DNA of 17,883 bases from CADCTB01 sp964479465 (lineage in GTDB: Bacteria; Actinomycetota; Acidimicrobiia; Acidimicrobiales; AC-14). The notes beneath the pieces were generated by a model. The model searched no databases. It had not been told where the DNA came from and saw only the letters and a list, made by a program, of their open reading frames with translations. Shown here in pieces: positions 1 through 9,101 of this stretch. The stretch lies in contig CAYZMG010000082.1 of assembly GCA_964479465.1 (NCBI GenBank), positions 1-17,883 on the forward strand. The letters run 5' to 3'. The translations under genes were made by a program, and so were the position numbers. Numbering within the stretch: the stretch's first letter is position 1; every line of letters starts with the position of its first letter.

Positions 1-1048
1 GGGGACGGGCCAGCTCGTCGCCTTCTCCCAGGGAGTCGCCGCCCTCGATCCCTCGGACAGCGACGACGTCTACTGGGCGGCCCGGGCGTGCCTGGTGTCC
101 CGCCACGAGGACATCGCCGCCTTCGACCGCGCCTTCCGCCGGTGGGCCGGCCACGCCGGCGGCATCGCCATGAAGGTCAGTGGCGAACTGCCCCGGATGC
201 CGACGACCGCTCCCCGCGACGACCTGGGGTCGATCCGCCGGCTCCTTGAGTCCACCGCTGATGCCGACCGGGGCCAGGTCGCCTCCAGCGCCGACGTGCT
301 GCGCAGCAAGCGATTCTCCGCCTGCACGCCGGAGGAACTGGCTACCCTCGCCGCCCTCATGGCCCAGCTCCGCCTGCGCCTTCCCGACCGCCGGGTGCGC
401 CGCACGTCGCCGGCGGCCAAGGGCCGGTACCCGGACCTGCGCCGCACCATCCGCCGGGCCATGCGCAGCCACGGCGAGCTGCTCGAGCAGTCGTGGCGGG
501 CCCGCCGGGTCAAGCCCCGGCGCATCGTGCTCCTGCTCGATGTGTCCGGGTCGATGGCCGGCTACTCGCGGGCGCTGCTCCAGTTCGCCCACACCGCCAC
601 CCGTCACGCCGCCGTCCTCACCGAGGTGTTCTGCTTCGGCACCCGGCTGACGCGGGTCACGGTCGCCCTCCGTCACCGCCAACCCGACCAGGCCCTGGCC
701 CGGGCGGCCGAGACGGTCGTCGACTGGGAGGGCGGTACGCGTATCGGTGACTCGGTGCGGGCGTTCGTGCGGGACTGGGGCCGGCGTGGCCTGGCCCGAG
801 GCGCGGTCGTAGTCATCTGCTCCGACGGCCTGGAGCGGGGCGATCCGGCTGCGCTGGGCGCCGAGATGGAGAAGCTGGCCCGGCTGGCCCACCGCATCGT
901 GTGGATCAACCCCCTCAAGGGCGACCCCCGCTACCAGCCACTGGCCGGGGGGATGGCGGCGGCCCTTCCCTACGTCGACGTCTTCTTGTCGGGCCACGAC
1001 CTGGCCAGCCTGGAGGCCCTCGCCGCCCTGCTGCCGGAGCTCGTCTGA
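1..1048 (+). CDS. coxE: CoxE-type VWA-domain protein, 5' end outside the window
   Basis: The frame is open from the first bases (codons from position 2), and the residues before the first internal GTG (95) are already family-like (VGTGQLVAF/DVYWAARACLVSRHEDI style), so the gene is cut by the window edge; 348 residues are visible. The C-terminal half is a von Willebrand A domain. The MIDAS motif DVSGS is at visible residues 180-184 (539-553), with the Thr of GGTR at 246 and the Asp of SDGLERGD at 275, so the metal site looks complete. In Afipia (Oligotropha) carboxidovorans, CoxE partners the MoxR-type AAA+ ATPase CoxD in maturing the Cu-S-Mo centre of CO dehydrogenase. Here it lies upstream of coxM rather than downstream of coxL as in that organism; coxD may lie just outside the window (inference). 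It ends 65 bp before coxM, so it may be co-transcribed. Confidence 0.9.
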   Translation, partial: GTGQLVAFSQGVAALDPSDSDDVYWAARACLVSRHEDIAAFDRAFRRWAGHAGGIAMKVSGELPRMPTTAPRDDLGSIRRLLESTADADRGQVASSADVLRSKRFSACTPEELATLAALMAQLRLRLPDRRVRRTSPAAKGRYPDLRRTIRRAMRSHGELLEQSWRARRVKPRRIVLLLDVSGSMAGYSRALLQFAHTATRHAAVLTEVFCFGTRLTRVTVALRHRQPDQALARAAETVVDWEGGTRIGDSVRAFVRDWGRRGLARGAVVVICSDGLERGDPAALGAEMEKLARLAHRIVWINPLKGDPRYQPLAGGMAAALPYVDVFLSGHDLASLEALAALLPELV

Positions 1049-1076
1049 ACCGTGCCCATTGCCCGCGGAATGACGG

Positions 1077-1082
1077 TATGTT
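1077..1082 (+). promoter_or_regulatory. possible -10 element upstream of coxM
   Basis: TATGTT fits the TAnnnT pattern and lies in the 65-bp gap between coxE and coxM, about 17 nt before the coxM ribosome binding site. No convincing -35 hexamer sits 16-18 nt upstream (TTGCCC at 1059-1064 is only 12 nt away). It may be an activator-dependent or chance match; coxM could equally be read from a promoter upstream of coxE. Confidence 0.25.
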
Positions 1083-1098
1083 GGCGACAGCTTCGAGC

Positions 1099-1107
1099 AA
1101 GGGGGTG
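1099..1107 (+). promoter_or_regulatory. coxM ribosome binding site (decides the TTG start)
   Basis: AAGGGGGTG is a strong Shine-Dalgarno-like tract ending 6 nt before TTG 1114. It favours that TTG over the in-frame ATG 1078 and over GTG 1105, which is part of the tract itself. Confidence 0.65.
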
Positions 1108-1113
1108 GCGATT

Positions 1114-1983
1114 TTGTTCCCGTCACGGTTCGAGTACCACGCTCCTTCCTCCGTCGACGAAGCCCTGGCCTTGCTGGCCGAGCACGGCGACGATGCGAAG
1201 GTACTGGCCGGGGGCCAGAGCCTCATACCGCTGATGAAGCTGCGCTTCGCCGCCCCGCCCGTCATCGTCGACATCAACCGCATCCCCGGCCTCGACGGCA
1301 TCGCCGAGGAGGGCGGGTCGCTGCGGGTGGGGGCGCTGGTTCGCAACCGGGCACTGGAGCGCTCCGACGTGATCACGGCGCGCTACCCGACGATGGCGGC
1401 GGCGGCGCCGATGATCTCCGACCCGGTCGTGCGCAACCAGGGAACCTTCGTGGGCTCGCTCTGCCACGCCGATCCGCAGGGCGACTGGGGGTCGGTGATG
1501 CTGGCGCTCGACGGGTCAGTGGTCGCGCGCAGCCAGGCCGGCGGTGAGCGGGTCATCCCTATCGGCGAGTTCCTCGACGGACCCTTCACCTCCACGCTGC
1601 GAGCCGACGAGCTCGCCGTCGAGGCCCGGGTGCCCGACCCCGGCGCCGAGTTTGCCGGCACGTACCTCAAGCTCGAGCGCAAGATCGGTGACTTCGCCAC
1701 CGTGGGTGTCGCCGTGTTCCTGGCGACGAGCGGCGGCACGGTGACCAGGGCCGGAATCGGCCTCACCGGCGTGGGTGCCACCAACATCAAGGCCACCGCC
1801 GCCGAAGCGGCTCTGGTCGGCAACACGGTGTCCGATGCGCTCATCGACGAAGTCGCGGGGCTCGCCGCCGAGGCCTCGGACCCCCGCACCGACGTGCGGG
1901 GCAGCGCCGACTACAAGCGTGACGTCGTACGGGTCTACGTCGCCCGCGGCCTGCGGGCTGTGGCTGCCACTCCGGTCGCGTAA
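1114..1983 (+). CDS. coxM: CO dehydrogenase medium (FAD) subunit CoxM
   Basis: CoxM carries the FAD that takes electrons from the [2Fe-2S] clusters of CoxS. With the TTG start at 1114 the protein is 289 residues, matching the roughly 288 usual for CoxM, and begins MFPSRFEYHAP, the normal family N-terminus. ATG 1078 would add about 12 unrelated residues. The FAD-binding PCMH fold is visible: AGGQS at 32-36 and RNQGTFVGSLCHADP at about 107-121, followed by the CO-dehydrogenase flavoprotein C-terminal domain from about residue 180. It is first in the M-S-L order typical of form I enzymes. The stop codon is followed directly by the coxS ribosome binding site, so coxM and coxS are almost certainly co-transcribed. 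A xanthine-dehydrogenase-type flavoprotein is the generic alternative, but the adjacent form I CoxL settles it. Confidence 0.93.
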   Translation: MFPSRFEYHAPSSVDEALALLAEHGDDAKVLAGGQSLIPLMKLRFAAPPVIVDINRIPGLDGIAEEGGSLRVGALVRNRALERSDVITARYPTMAAAAPMISDPVVRNQGTFVGSLCHADPQGDWGSVMLALDGSVVARSQAGGERVIPIGEFLDGPFTSTLRADELAVEARVPDPGAEFAGTYLKLERKIGDFATVGVAVFLATSGGTVTRAGIGLTGVGATNIKATAAEAALVGNTVSDALIDEVAGLAAEASDPRTDVRGSADYKRDVVRVYVARGLRAVAATPVA

Positions 1984-1991
1984 GGAGCTCC

Positions 1992-2461
1992 ATGAACATC
2001 ACCGTCACGGTCAACGGCTCGGCGCGGACCTCCGAGGTCGAGCCCCGGATGCTTCTCGTCCACTACATCCGCGAAGTGCTCGACCTGCGCGGCGCCCACG
2101 TCGGTTGCGACACCACCAGCTGCGGCGTCTGCACCGTGCTGGTCGACGGCCTGCCCGTGAAGTCCTGCACGATGTTCGCGGTGCAGGTCGACGGGCGCAG
2201 CGTCACCACCGTCGAGGGAATGGCCAGCAACGGCCAGCTCCACCCGGTCCAGGCCGCGTTCCACTCCGAACACGGGTTGCAGTGCGGGTTCTGCACGCCG
2301 GGGATGATGCTGGTGGCCAAAGCCTTCCTGGAGGAGAACCCGGCGCCCACCGAGGAGGAGATCCGCTGGGCGATCTCCGGGAACCTTTGCCGGTGCACCG
2401 GCTACCAGAACATCGTGAAGGCCGTGCAGGCCGCGGCCCAGAACATGAACGAGGTGTCGAA

Positions 2462-2465
<4 letters not shown>
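1992..2465 (+). CDS. coxS: CO dehydrogenase small (2x[2Fe-2S]) subunit CoxS
   Basis: The 157-residue electron-transfer subunit of Mo-Cu CO dehydrogenase. The N-terminal plant-ferredoxin-type cluster has Cys39, Cys44, Cys47 and Cys59 (GCDTTSCGVC and the Cys of VKSC). The C-terminal all-alpha cluster has Cys98, Cys101, Cys133 and Cys135 (QCGFC and NLCRCTGYQN), so all eight ligands are present. The ATG is preceded by AAGGAG at 1982-1987, which overlaps the coxM stop, with a 4-nt spacer. Its TGA overlaps the coxL GTG (GTGA), implying translational coupling and matched subunit amounts. Confidence 0.97.
2451..2456 (+). promoter_or_regulatory. coxL ribosome binding site
   Basis: GAGGTG lies inside the coxS 3' end, 5 nt before GTG 2462. 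ATG 2471, the next in-frame start, would be 14 nt away, so GTG 2462 is preferred. The site is also consistent with coupled coxS/coxL translation. Confidence 0.6.
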
Positions 2466-4831
<2,366 letters not shown>

Positions 4832-5725
4832 ACTCGCGGCCGAGGAGGCCCTCCTTGCCGGCCGGCGCGAGCCCTACGCCCGGGTCACGGTCGTCTGGTC
4901 TCGCAGCCCCACGTCGGCCCGTCCCGGCGACGCAGCGGTGGTCACCCTCGACGGTCGCCTGCAGGGCTGGGTCGGCGGTTCCTGCGCCGAGCCGGTGGTC
5001 GTGCGCGAGGCCCTGGTTGCCCTGTCGGAGGGGACGCCGCGCCTCCTGCACCTGGCTCCGCCCGGGCAGCTGCCGCCCGAGCGCGACGGGTTGGTGGTGT
5101 CCCCGATGACGTGCGCCAGCGAGGGCTCGCTGGAGGTGTTCGTCGAACCCCGACTGCCGGCGCCCCACCTCGTCGCCGTCGGGCGGTCGCCGCTGGTGGA
5201 GGCGCTGGCGACGATGGCCGGCGCCGTGGGCTTCGACGTGACCGTGTACGAGCGGGAGGACGGCGGGACGGAGGTCGATCTGGCCAAGGCCGGCGCCGGC
5301 CCTAATTCCTACGTGGTCGTCGCCACCATGGGCCGCTACGACGAGGACGCGGTCGAAGCCGCGCTGGCCAGCGGCGCCCGGTACGTGGCCCTGGTCGCCT
5401 CCGAGCGCCGGGCCAAGACGGTGCTGGCCGGCGTGGCCGAGGAGGCCCGGGCCCGGGTGCACGCCCCCGCCGGCCTCGATCTCGGCGACCTGCCCCACAC
5501 CGAGATCGCGGTGGCCATCCTGGCCCAGATCGTGGCCGAGAAGGCCCGGTCGCAAGCGGTGATCGCCGTCCGTGAAGAGCCGGAGACGGCCGTCGATCCG
5601 GTCTGTGGGATGACCGTGGAGAAGGCCACCGCCGCCGACCGCTACGAGCACGAGGGGGTCACCTACTGGTTCTGCGCCACCGGCTGCCGCCGGCGGTTCG
5701 AGCGTGACCCGGAGGCCTATCTCGT

Positions 5726-6814
5726 ATGAGCGAGCTCGACGAGGTCCTCGCCGCGCTGGAGACCGCCGGCGACGACGTGGCCCTCGCCACCATCGTCGCC
5801 GTCCGGGGCTCCACGTACCGCAGGGAGGGCGCCCGCCTGGTGGTGCCCGCCGAGGGCCCGACGGTGGGGAACATCTCCGGCGGCTGCCTGGAGGGCGACG
5901 TCGCCGACACCGCCCGGGAGGTGATGGCCACCGGTCGCCCGCAGGTCCGCAAGTTCGACCTGACCGCGGACGACGAGGCGGTCTGGGGCTGGGGATTGGG
6001 CTGCAACGGGGCCATCGACGTGCTCGTCGAGCCGGCGGCCAATGCCCGCCCGTTCGTGGCCGCCATGCGCACCGCGGCCCGCAAGCACCGGGCCGTCGCC
6101 CTCGTGACTGTGGTCGCCGGCGAGACGACAGGCGCCCGCCTCATCGTCCATCCCAACGGCAGGACCGAGGGCGACCTGGGGGAGGCGGCCCGGACCGCCG
6201 GCCTCGACGCCCTGGCCGCCGGCCGCAGCCGGACGGTCGTGCTCGACGACGGTACCAAGGTGTTCGTCGAGGTGCTGGAGCCGCCGCTGCGACTTGTCGT
6301 GTGCGGCGCCGGCCACGACGCCATCCCCGTCGTCGAGTTCGGCGCCCGCCTGGGCTGGCAGGTCGACGTGGTCGACGACCGCCGGGCCATGCTCAAGGGC
6401 AAGCGCTTTCCCCAGGCCACCCGCCTCGTCCACTCTCAGCCCGCGGTGGCGGCCGACTCGGTCGTGGCCGACGAACGCACGTGCGTGGTCGTCATGAGCC
6501 ACAACTTCCTGCGCGACGCCGCCTACCTCCGCTCGTTCCTCGGCCGCCCGCTGCCTTACCTCGGCGTGCTGGGCCCGGCCGCCCGCCTCCAGCGCCTGCT
6601 CGACACCCTGGCCGGCGAAGGCGTCACGCCGGCGCCCGAGGACCTGGCCCCCGTCCACGGCCCCGCCGGCCTCGACGTCGGCGCCGAGGGGCCGGAGGAG
6701 ATCGCCTGGGCCATCGTCGCCGAGATCCTTGCCGTGCAGCGCAGGGCCGGCGCCGGCTTCCTGCGAGACCGGGGCGGGCCGATCCATCCCCGCGCTATCC
6801 AAACCGTGAGGTAG
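5726..6814 (+). CDS. XdhC/CoxI-family molybdenum hydroxylase maturation protein
   Basis: A 362-residue, full-length XdhC-type protein, predicted to bind molybdenum cofactor and promote its sulfuration and insertion into CoxL in the cytoplasm. The N-terminal domain has SGGCLE (51-56) and GCNGAIDVLVEP (92-103). The C-terminal Rossmann domain has LRLVVCGAGHDA (about 188-199), followed by VVDDR and VVVMSHNFLRDAAYLRSFL. ATG 5726 overlaps the preceding stop (ATGA), so it is translationally coupled to the XdhC-YHS gene. Two XdhC-type proteins in one cluster parallels CoxF and CoxI of A. carboxidovorans; I cannot assign which is which. This copy has no YHS domain. Confidence 0.92.
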   Translation: MSELDEVLAALETAGDDVALATIVAVRGSTYRREGARLVVPAEGPTVGNISGGCLEGDVADTAREVMATGRPQVRKFDLTADDEAVWGWGLGCNGAIDVLVEPAANARPFVAAMRTAARKHRAVALVTVVAGETTGARLIVHPNGRTEGDLGEAARTAGLDALAAGRSRTVVLDDGTKVFVEVLEPPLRLVVCGAGHDAIPVVEFGARLGWQVDVVDDRRAMLKGKRFPQATRLVHSQPAVAADSVVADERTCVVVMSHNFLRDAAYLRSFLGRPLPYLGVLGPAARLQRLLDTLAGEGVTPAPEDLAPVHGPAGLDVGAEGPEEIAWAIVAEILAVQRRAGAGFLRDRGGPIHPRAIQTVR

Positions 6815-6823
6815 GAGGAGCAC

Positions 6824-7609
6824 ATGCGCATCGACAACAGCTTCACCGTGGGCCTGCCCGCCGAGGACGCCTGGAAGGTGCTGCTCGACGTCGAGCGGAT
6901 CGCCCCCTGCATGCCCGGCGCCGAGCTCCAGGAGATCGTCGACGACACCTACCGCGGCGTGGTCAAGGTCAAGCTCGGGGCCATCACCGCCCAGTACAAA
7001 GGCGCGGTGCGCTTCGCCGAGGTCGACGAGGCCGGCCGGCGCATCGTCCTGCGGGCCGAGGGGCGGGAGACCCGGGGCCAGGGCAACGCGTCGGCGACGG
7101 TGACGGCCACCCTGCGCCCGGCCGGCGACGGCCGCACCGAGGTGAGCATCGAGACCGACCTCACCATCAGCGGCAAGATCGCCCAGTTCGGCCGGGGCGT
7201 GATGGCCGACGTGTCCTCCAAGCTGCTGGACCAGTTCGCCACCTGCCTCGAGACCACCATCCTGTCCGGGCCGGCGCCGGCCGCCGGCCCGGGCGCCGCG
7301 GCAACCGCGGCGGAGATCGTCGCCGACGAGCTGGCCGACGTGGCGCTCGACGACCCCGAGCGGGCGGCCCAGTTCGTGGAGGCGGTGGCGCCCAAGGCCC
7401 GCATGATCGAGTCGAGGCCCGCCGAGCCGGTCGACCTGCTGGCCGTCGCCGGCGGATCGGTGGCCGAGCGGGCGGTCCCCGCCGCGATCGTCGGGGTGCT
7501 CCTCATGCAGATCCTGCCCAAGGGCCGGCTCAAGCGGCTCGGCCTGGCCGTCCTGGGCTCGGCGCTGGTCGCCGGCATGGTGGCCGGCAAGCAGCAACAG
7601 AAGCGCTGA
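6824..7609 (+). CDS. coxG: CoxG, SRPBCC-domain protein with hydrophobic C-terminal tail
   Basis: A 261-residue protein whose first ~145 residues are an SRPBCC/START-type lipid-binding fold with the CoxG family start MRIDNSFTVGLPAEDAWKVL and later TISGKIAQFGRG. A low-complexity Ala/Pro/Gly linker (about 149-162) leads to a helical region and two hydrophobic patches (about 218-231 and 239-255) ending in basic residues. The family is known to link soluble CO dehydrogenase to the cytoplasmic membrane and, from mycobacterial work, to carry menaquinone to it. GGAGGAG at 6814-6820, starting at the last base of the preceding stop codon, sits just before ATG 6824. The context inside the cox operon fits electron delivery from CO dehydrogenase to the respiratory chain. 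Confidence 0.93.
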   Translation: MRIDNSFTVGLPAEDAWKVLLDVERIAPCMPGAELQEIVDDTYRGVVKVKLGAITAQYKGAVRFAEVDEAGRRIVLRAEGRETRGQGNASATVTATLRPAGDGRTEVSIETDLTISGKIAQFGRGVMADVSSKLLDQFATCLETTILSGPAPAAGPGAAATAAEIVADELADVALDDPERAAQFVEAVAPKARMIESRPAEPVDLLAVAGGSVAERAVPAAIVGVLLMQILPKGRLKRLGLAVLGSALVAGMVAGKQQQKR

Positions 7610-7616
7610 GACGAAG

Positions 7617-8231
7617 TTGCCCAGAGTCAGCGGCGTCGTCCTCGGCGCCGGCTCGTCCCGGCGCCTCGGCCGCCCCAAGCAGACCCTGCCCCTCGGCGAC
7701 ACCACCCTGCTGGGCTGGGTCGTGCGCGACGTGGAGGCGTCGTCGCTCGACCAGGTGATCGTGGTCGTCGGCGGGTCGGAGGACGAGGCCTGCGCCGGGC
7801 TGAGTCCCACGCGGGCGGACGTCGTGTCCAACGCCGCCTACGCCAGCGGCTGCGCATCGTCGCTCCTCGCCGGCATGGACGCCGCCGGCGACTGCGACGC
7901 CCTCATGCTCATCCTCGGAGACATGCCGGGTGTCGACGCCGGCGTCATCGACGCCGTCCGCGCCGACTGGGAGCGCCACCAACCATGGGCGGCCGTCACC
8001 GAGTACCAGGGCGCGCCCGGCCACCCGTTCGTCTTCTCCGCCGCCGCGTTCGAGACCCTCCAGGGCCTGCACGGCGACAAGGCCGTCTGGAAGATCCTCG
8101 ACGCCCAGCCCGAGCGGGTGCGCCGGGTGCCCATCGACCGTCCGTTGCCGGCGGACGTCGACACCTGGGAGGACTACGTCCAGGTATGCCGGACCTTCGG
8201 CTTCACGCCGGCGCCACTCGCCGGCCCGTGA
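7617..8231 (+). CDS. MobA/MocA-type molybdopterin nucleotidyltransferase
   Basis: A 204-residue NTP-transferase. The nucleotide-binding loop LGAGSSRRLGRPKQ is at 9-22, the metal-binding GDMPGV at 101-106, and GAPGHPFVF and DVDTWEDY follow in the positions usual for MocA/MobA. CO dehydrogenase uses molybdopterin cytosine dinucleotide, so a CTP-dependent MocA role is the likely one, giving the cluster its own cofactor step; the sequence alone does not prove CTP over GTP. The start is TTG 7617, 7 bp after the coxG stop, with only a weak purine-rich stretch (GAGACGAAG) before it; no ATG or GTG fits ahead of the loop. The last 29 bp overlap the convergent gene on the - strand. Confidence 0.87.
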   Translation: MPRVSGVVLGAGSSRRLGRPKQTLPLGDTTLLGWVVRDVEASSLDQVIVVVGGSEDEACAGLSPTRADVVSNAAYASGCASSLLAGMDAAGDCDALMLILGDMPGVDAGVIDAVRADWERHQPWAAVTEYQGAPGHPFVFSAAAFETLQGLHGDKAVWKILDAQPERVRRVPIDRPLPADVDTWEDYVQVCRTFGFTPAPLAGP

Positions 8232-8601
8232 CCCGCCGGGGGACCAGGCGCATCCAGTGCTCCCGGTCGCCCGGCGCCCACGGCGTGACCTCGGCGTCGC
8301 CCGCCTCGCCGGCGTCGATCTCCTCCAGCCGGCCGGCGACGAGCACGCTCCAGCCCGTGCTCATCGACTCGTCGAACTCGTCGACCTCGAAGCACGCCGG
8401 CGCCCGCGGCCCCATGTCCAGCTTCGATCCCGGCGCCGAGCGGAAGACGATGGTCTCGTCCACCACCGCGTAGTTCACCGGCAGGATAAGGGGCTCGCCG
8501 CCGACGACGATCCCGACGCGCCCGACTCGACGGCCCCGCAGCAATCGCAGGCACTCGTCGCTGTCGATCACTTCGATCCCGGTGCGGTCGACGGCTTTCA
8601 C
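8203..8601 (-). CDS. FMN-binding split-barrel protein (pyridoxamine 5'-phosphate oxidase family)
   Basis: A 132-residue protein resembling the Pyridox_ox_2/NimA-like branch of flavin-binding split barrels: an N-terminal helix with DECLRLLRGRRVGRVGIVVGG, then EPLILPVNYAVVDETIVFRS, APGSKLDMGPRAPACFEVDEFDES and GWSVLVAGRLEEI. Such proteins usually bind FMN or F420 and reduce small substrates; the substrate here is unknown. The start is GTG 8601; the ATG a few bases upstream is out of frame with a quick stop. The stop lies inside the nucleotidyltransferase gene (29-bp tail-to-tail overlap). It is probably not part of the cox operon because it is on the other strand. Confidence 0.85.
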   Translation of the reverse strand: MKAVDRTGIEVIDSDECLRLLRGRRVGRVGIVVGGEPLILPVNYAVVDETIVFRSAPGSKLDMGPRAPACFEVDEFDESMSTGWSVLVAGRLEEIDAGEAGDAEVTPWAPGDREHWMRLVPRRVTGRRVAPA

Positions 8602-8611
8602 CCCGCCATGC

Positions 8612-8728
8612 TTACACCGGCCGGCGCTCCCGGTTCGCGCCGTTGGTCACTCCGGGGCGGAGCGACCACGGGGTGAGGAACCACCAGGAGCGACCGGCCG
8701 CACCGAGGAGCGTGGCCAGGGTCTTCAC
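8612..8728 (-). CDS. possible 38-residue small protein
   Basis: A short frame starts with GTG overlapping the stop of the ABM-like gene (GTGA) and ends in TAA at 8612-8614. It reads MKTLATLLGAAGRSWWFL, then TPWSLRPGVTNGANRERRPV. A hydrophobic, Trp-rich N-terminal half followed by a basic tail would suit a small membrane-associated peptide, and the stop-start overlap fits translational coupling. There is no strong ribosome binding site and I recognise no family. It fills most of the otherwise empty 8602-8724 gap; it may be chance. Confidence 0.25.
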   Translation of the reverse strand: MKTLATLLGAAGRSWWFLTPWSLRPGVTNGANRERRPV

Positions 8729-9012
8729 GACGACGCCCGCTGGGCGACGACCTCGGCGAACGTCTCGAACTCGATCATGGTCGTCGGCGGCCCGCCGGTG
8801 ACGCCGAGCTGCTGCAGGGCAGGCCGGAGCTTCTCGGTCGTGAAGCGGTCGGAGTGGGCCTTGGTCTCCCAGATGGCGGTGATGGAAAGGCCGTCGCCCG
8901 AGGCGCCGGCGTAGAGGGCGATGAGGCCGTCAGGGTTGTCGCCGACGAGATCGCCGACCTTGCTGAACGTCGCTTCGTCGCCGGGGCTGTTGGTGCTGAT
9001 GATGTAGGTCAT
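8725..9012 (-). CDS. small ABM-like alpha/beta-barrel protein
   Basis: A 95-residue protein starting MTYIISTNSPGDEATF, with DGLIALYAGASGDGLSITAIWETKAHSDRF in the middle. This is the pattern of dimeric alpha/beta-barrel (antibiotic biosynthesis monooxygenase-like) domains: strand, helix, strand, then an IWET strand and a helix with DRF. Family members include cofactor-free monooxygenases and many proteins of unknown role; no function can be assigned. ATG 9012 is chosen because GGAGAG lies 7 nt upstream on the - strand. The longer frame from 9063 adds 17 residues without family character. It is divergent from the LuxR-type regulator, so the two share the 9013-9101 control region. Confidence 0.7.
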   Translation of the reverse strand: MTYIISTNSPGDEATFSKVGDLVGDNPDGLIALYAGASGDGLSITAIWETKAHSDRFTTEKLRPALQQLGVTGGPPTTMIEFETFAEVVAQRASS

Positions 9013-9055
9013 GGCGACACTCTCCGGGATCCGGCGCCGGCAGCCATCCGCCGGA

Positions 9056-9079
9056 GTACTCATCCGCGGTACTCATCCG
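9056..9079. repeat. 11-bp direct repeat in the divergent control region
   Basis: GTACTCATCCG occurs perfectly at 9056-9066 and 9069-9079, a 13-bp period. The first copy overlaps the palindrome GAGTACTC (9054-9061), and a third partial copy CATCCG is at 9045-9050. The repeats lie just upstream of the putative -10 of the LuxR-type gene, where its -35 would be, and about 45 bp from the divergent gene's start. They are a plausible operator, possibly autoregulatory (inference). Confidence 0.5.
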
Positions 9080-9087
9080 TGCGCCGC

Positions 9088-9093
9088 TAACTT
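9088..9093 (+). promoter_or_regulatory. putative -10 element for the LuxR-type gene, leaderless
   Basis: TAACTT fits TAnnnT and ends 8 nt before GTG 9102. No Shine-Dalgarno sequence precedes that GTG, so transcription starting at or next to the start codon is the simplest reading. There is no good -35 hexamer; the direct repeats occupy that place, suggesting activator dependence. Confidence 0.4.
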
Positions 9094-9101
9094 CGGCTCC
9101 C

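Noticed and set aside
1078..1113. ATG 1078 or GTG 1105 as the coxM start
   Set aside because: Both would add residues before the normal CoxM N-terminus, and the AAGGGGGTG tract is placed for TTG 1114.
1775..2461. Upstream extension of the coxL frame, which stays open to 1775
   Set aside because: It overlaps coxM and coxS completely, has Pro/Arg-rich shadow composition, and a good ribosome binding site supports GTG 2462 instead.
5704..7758. Long + strand frame (684 codons) overlapping the second XdhC gene and coxG
   Set aside because: Arg/Gly/Pro-rich shadow in another frame of well-supported genes.
5717..7831. Long open frame on the - strand opposite the XdhC and coxG genes (704 codons)
   Set aside because: Antisense shadow with no recognisable domain; the + strand genes are all clear family members.
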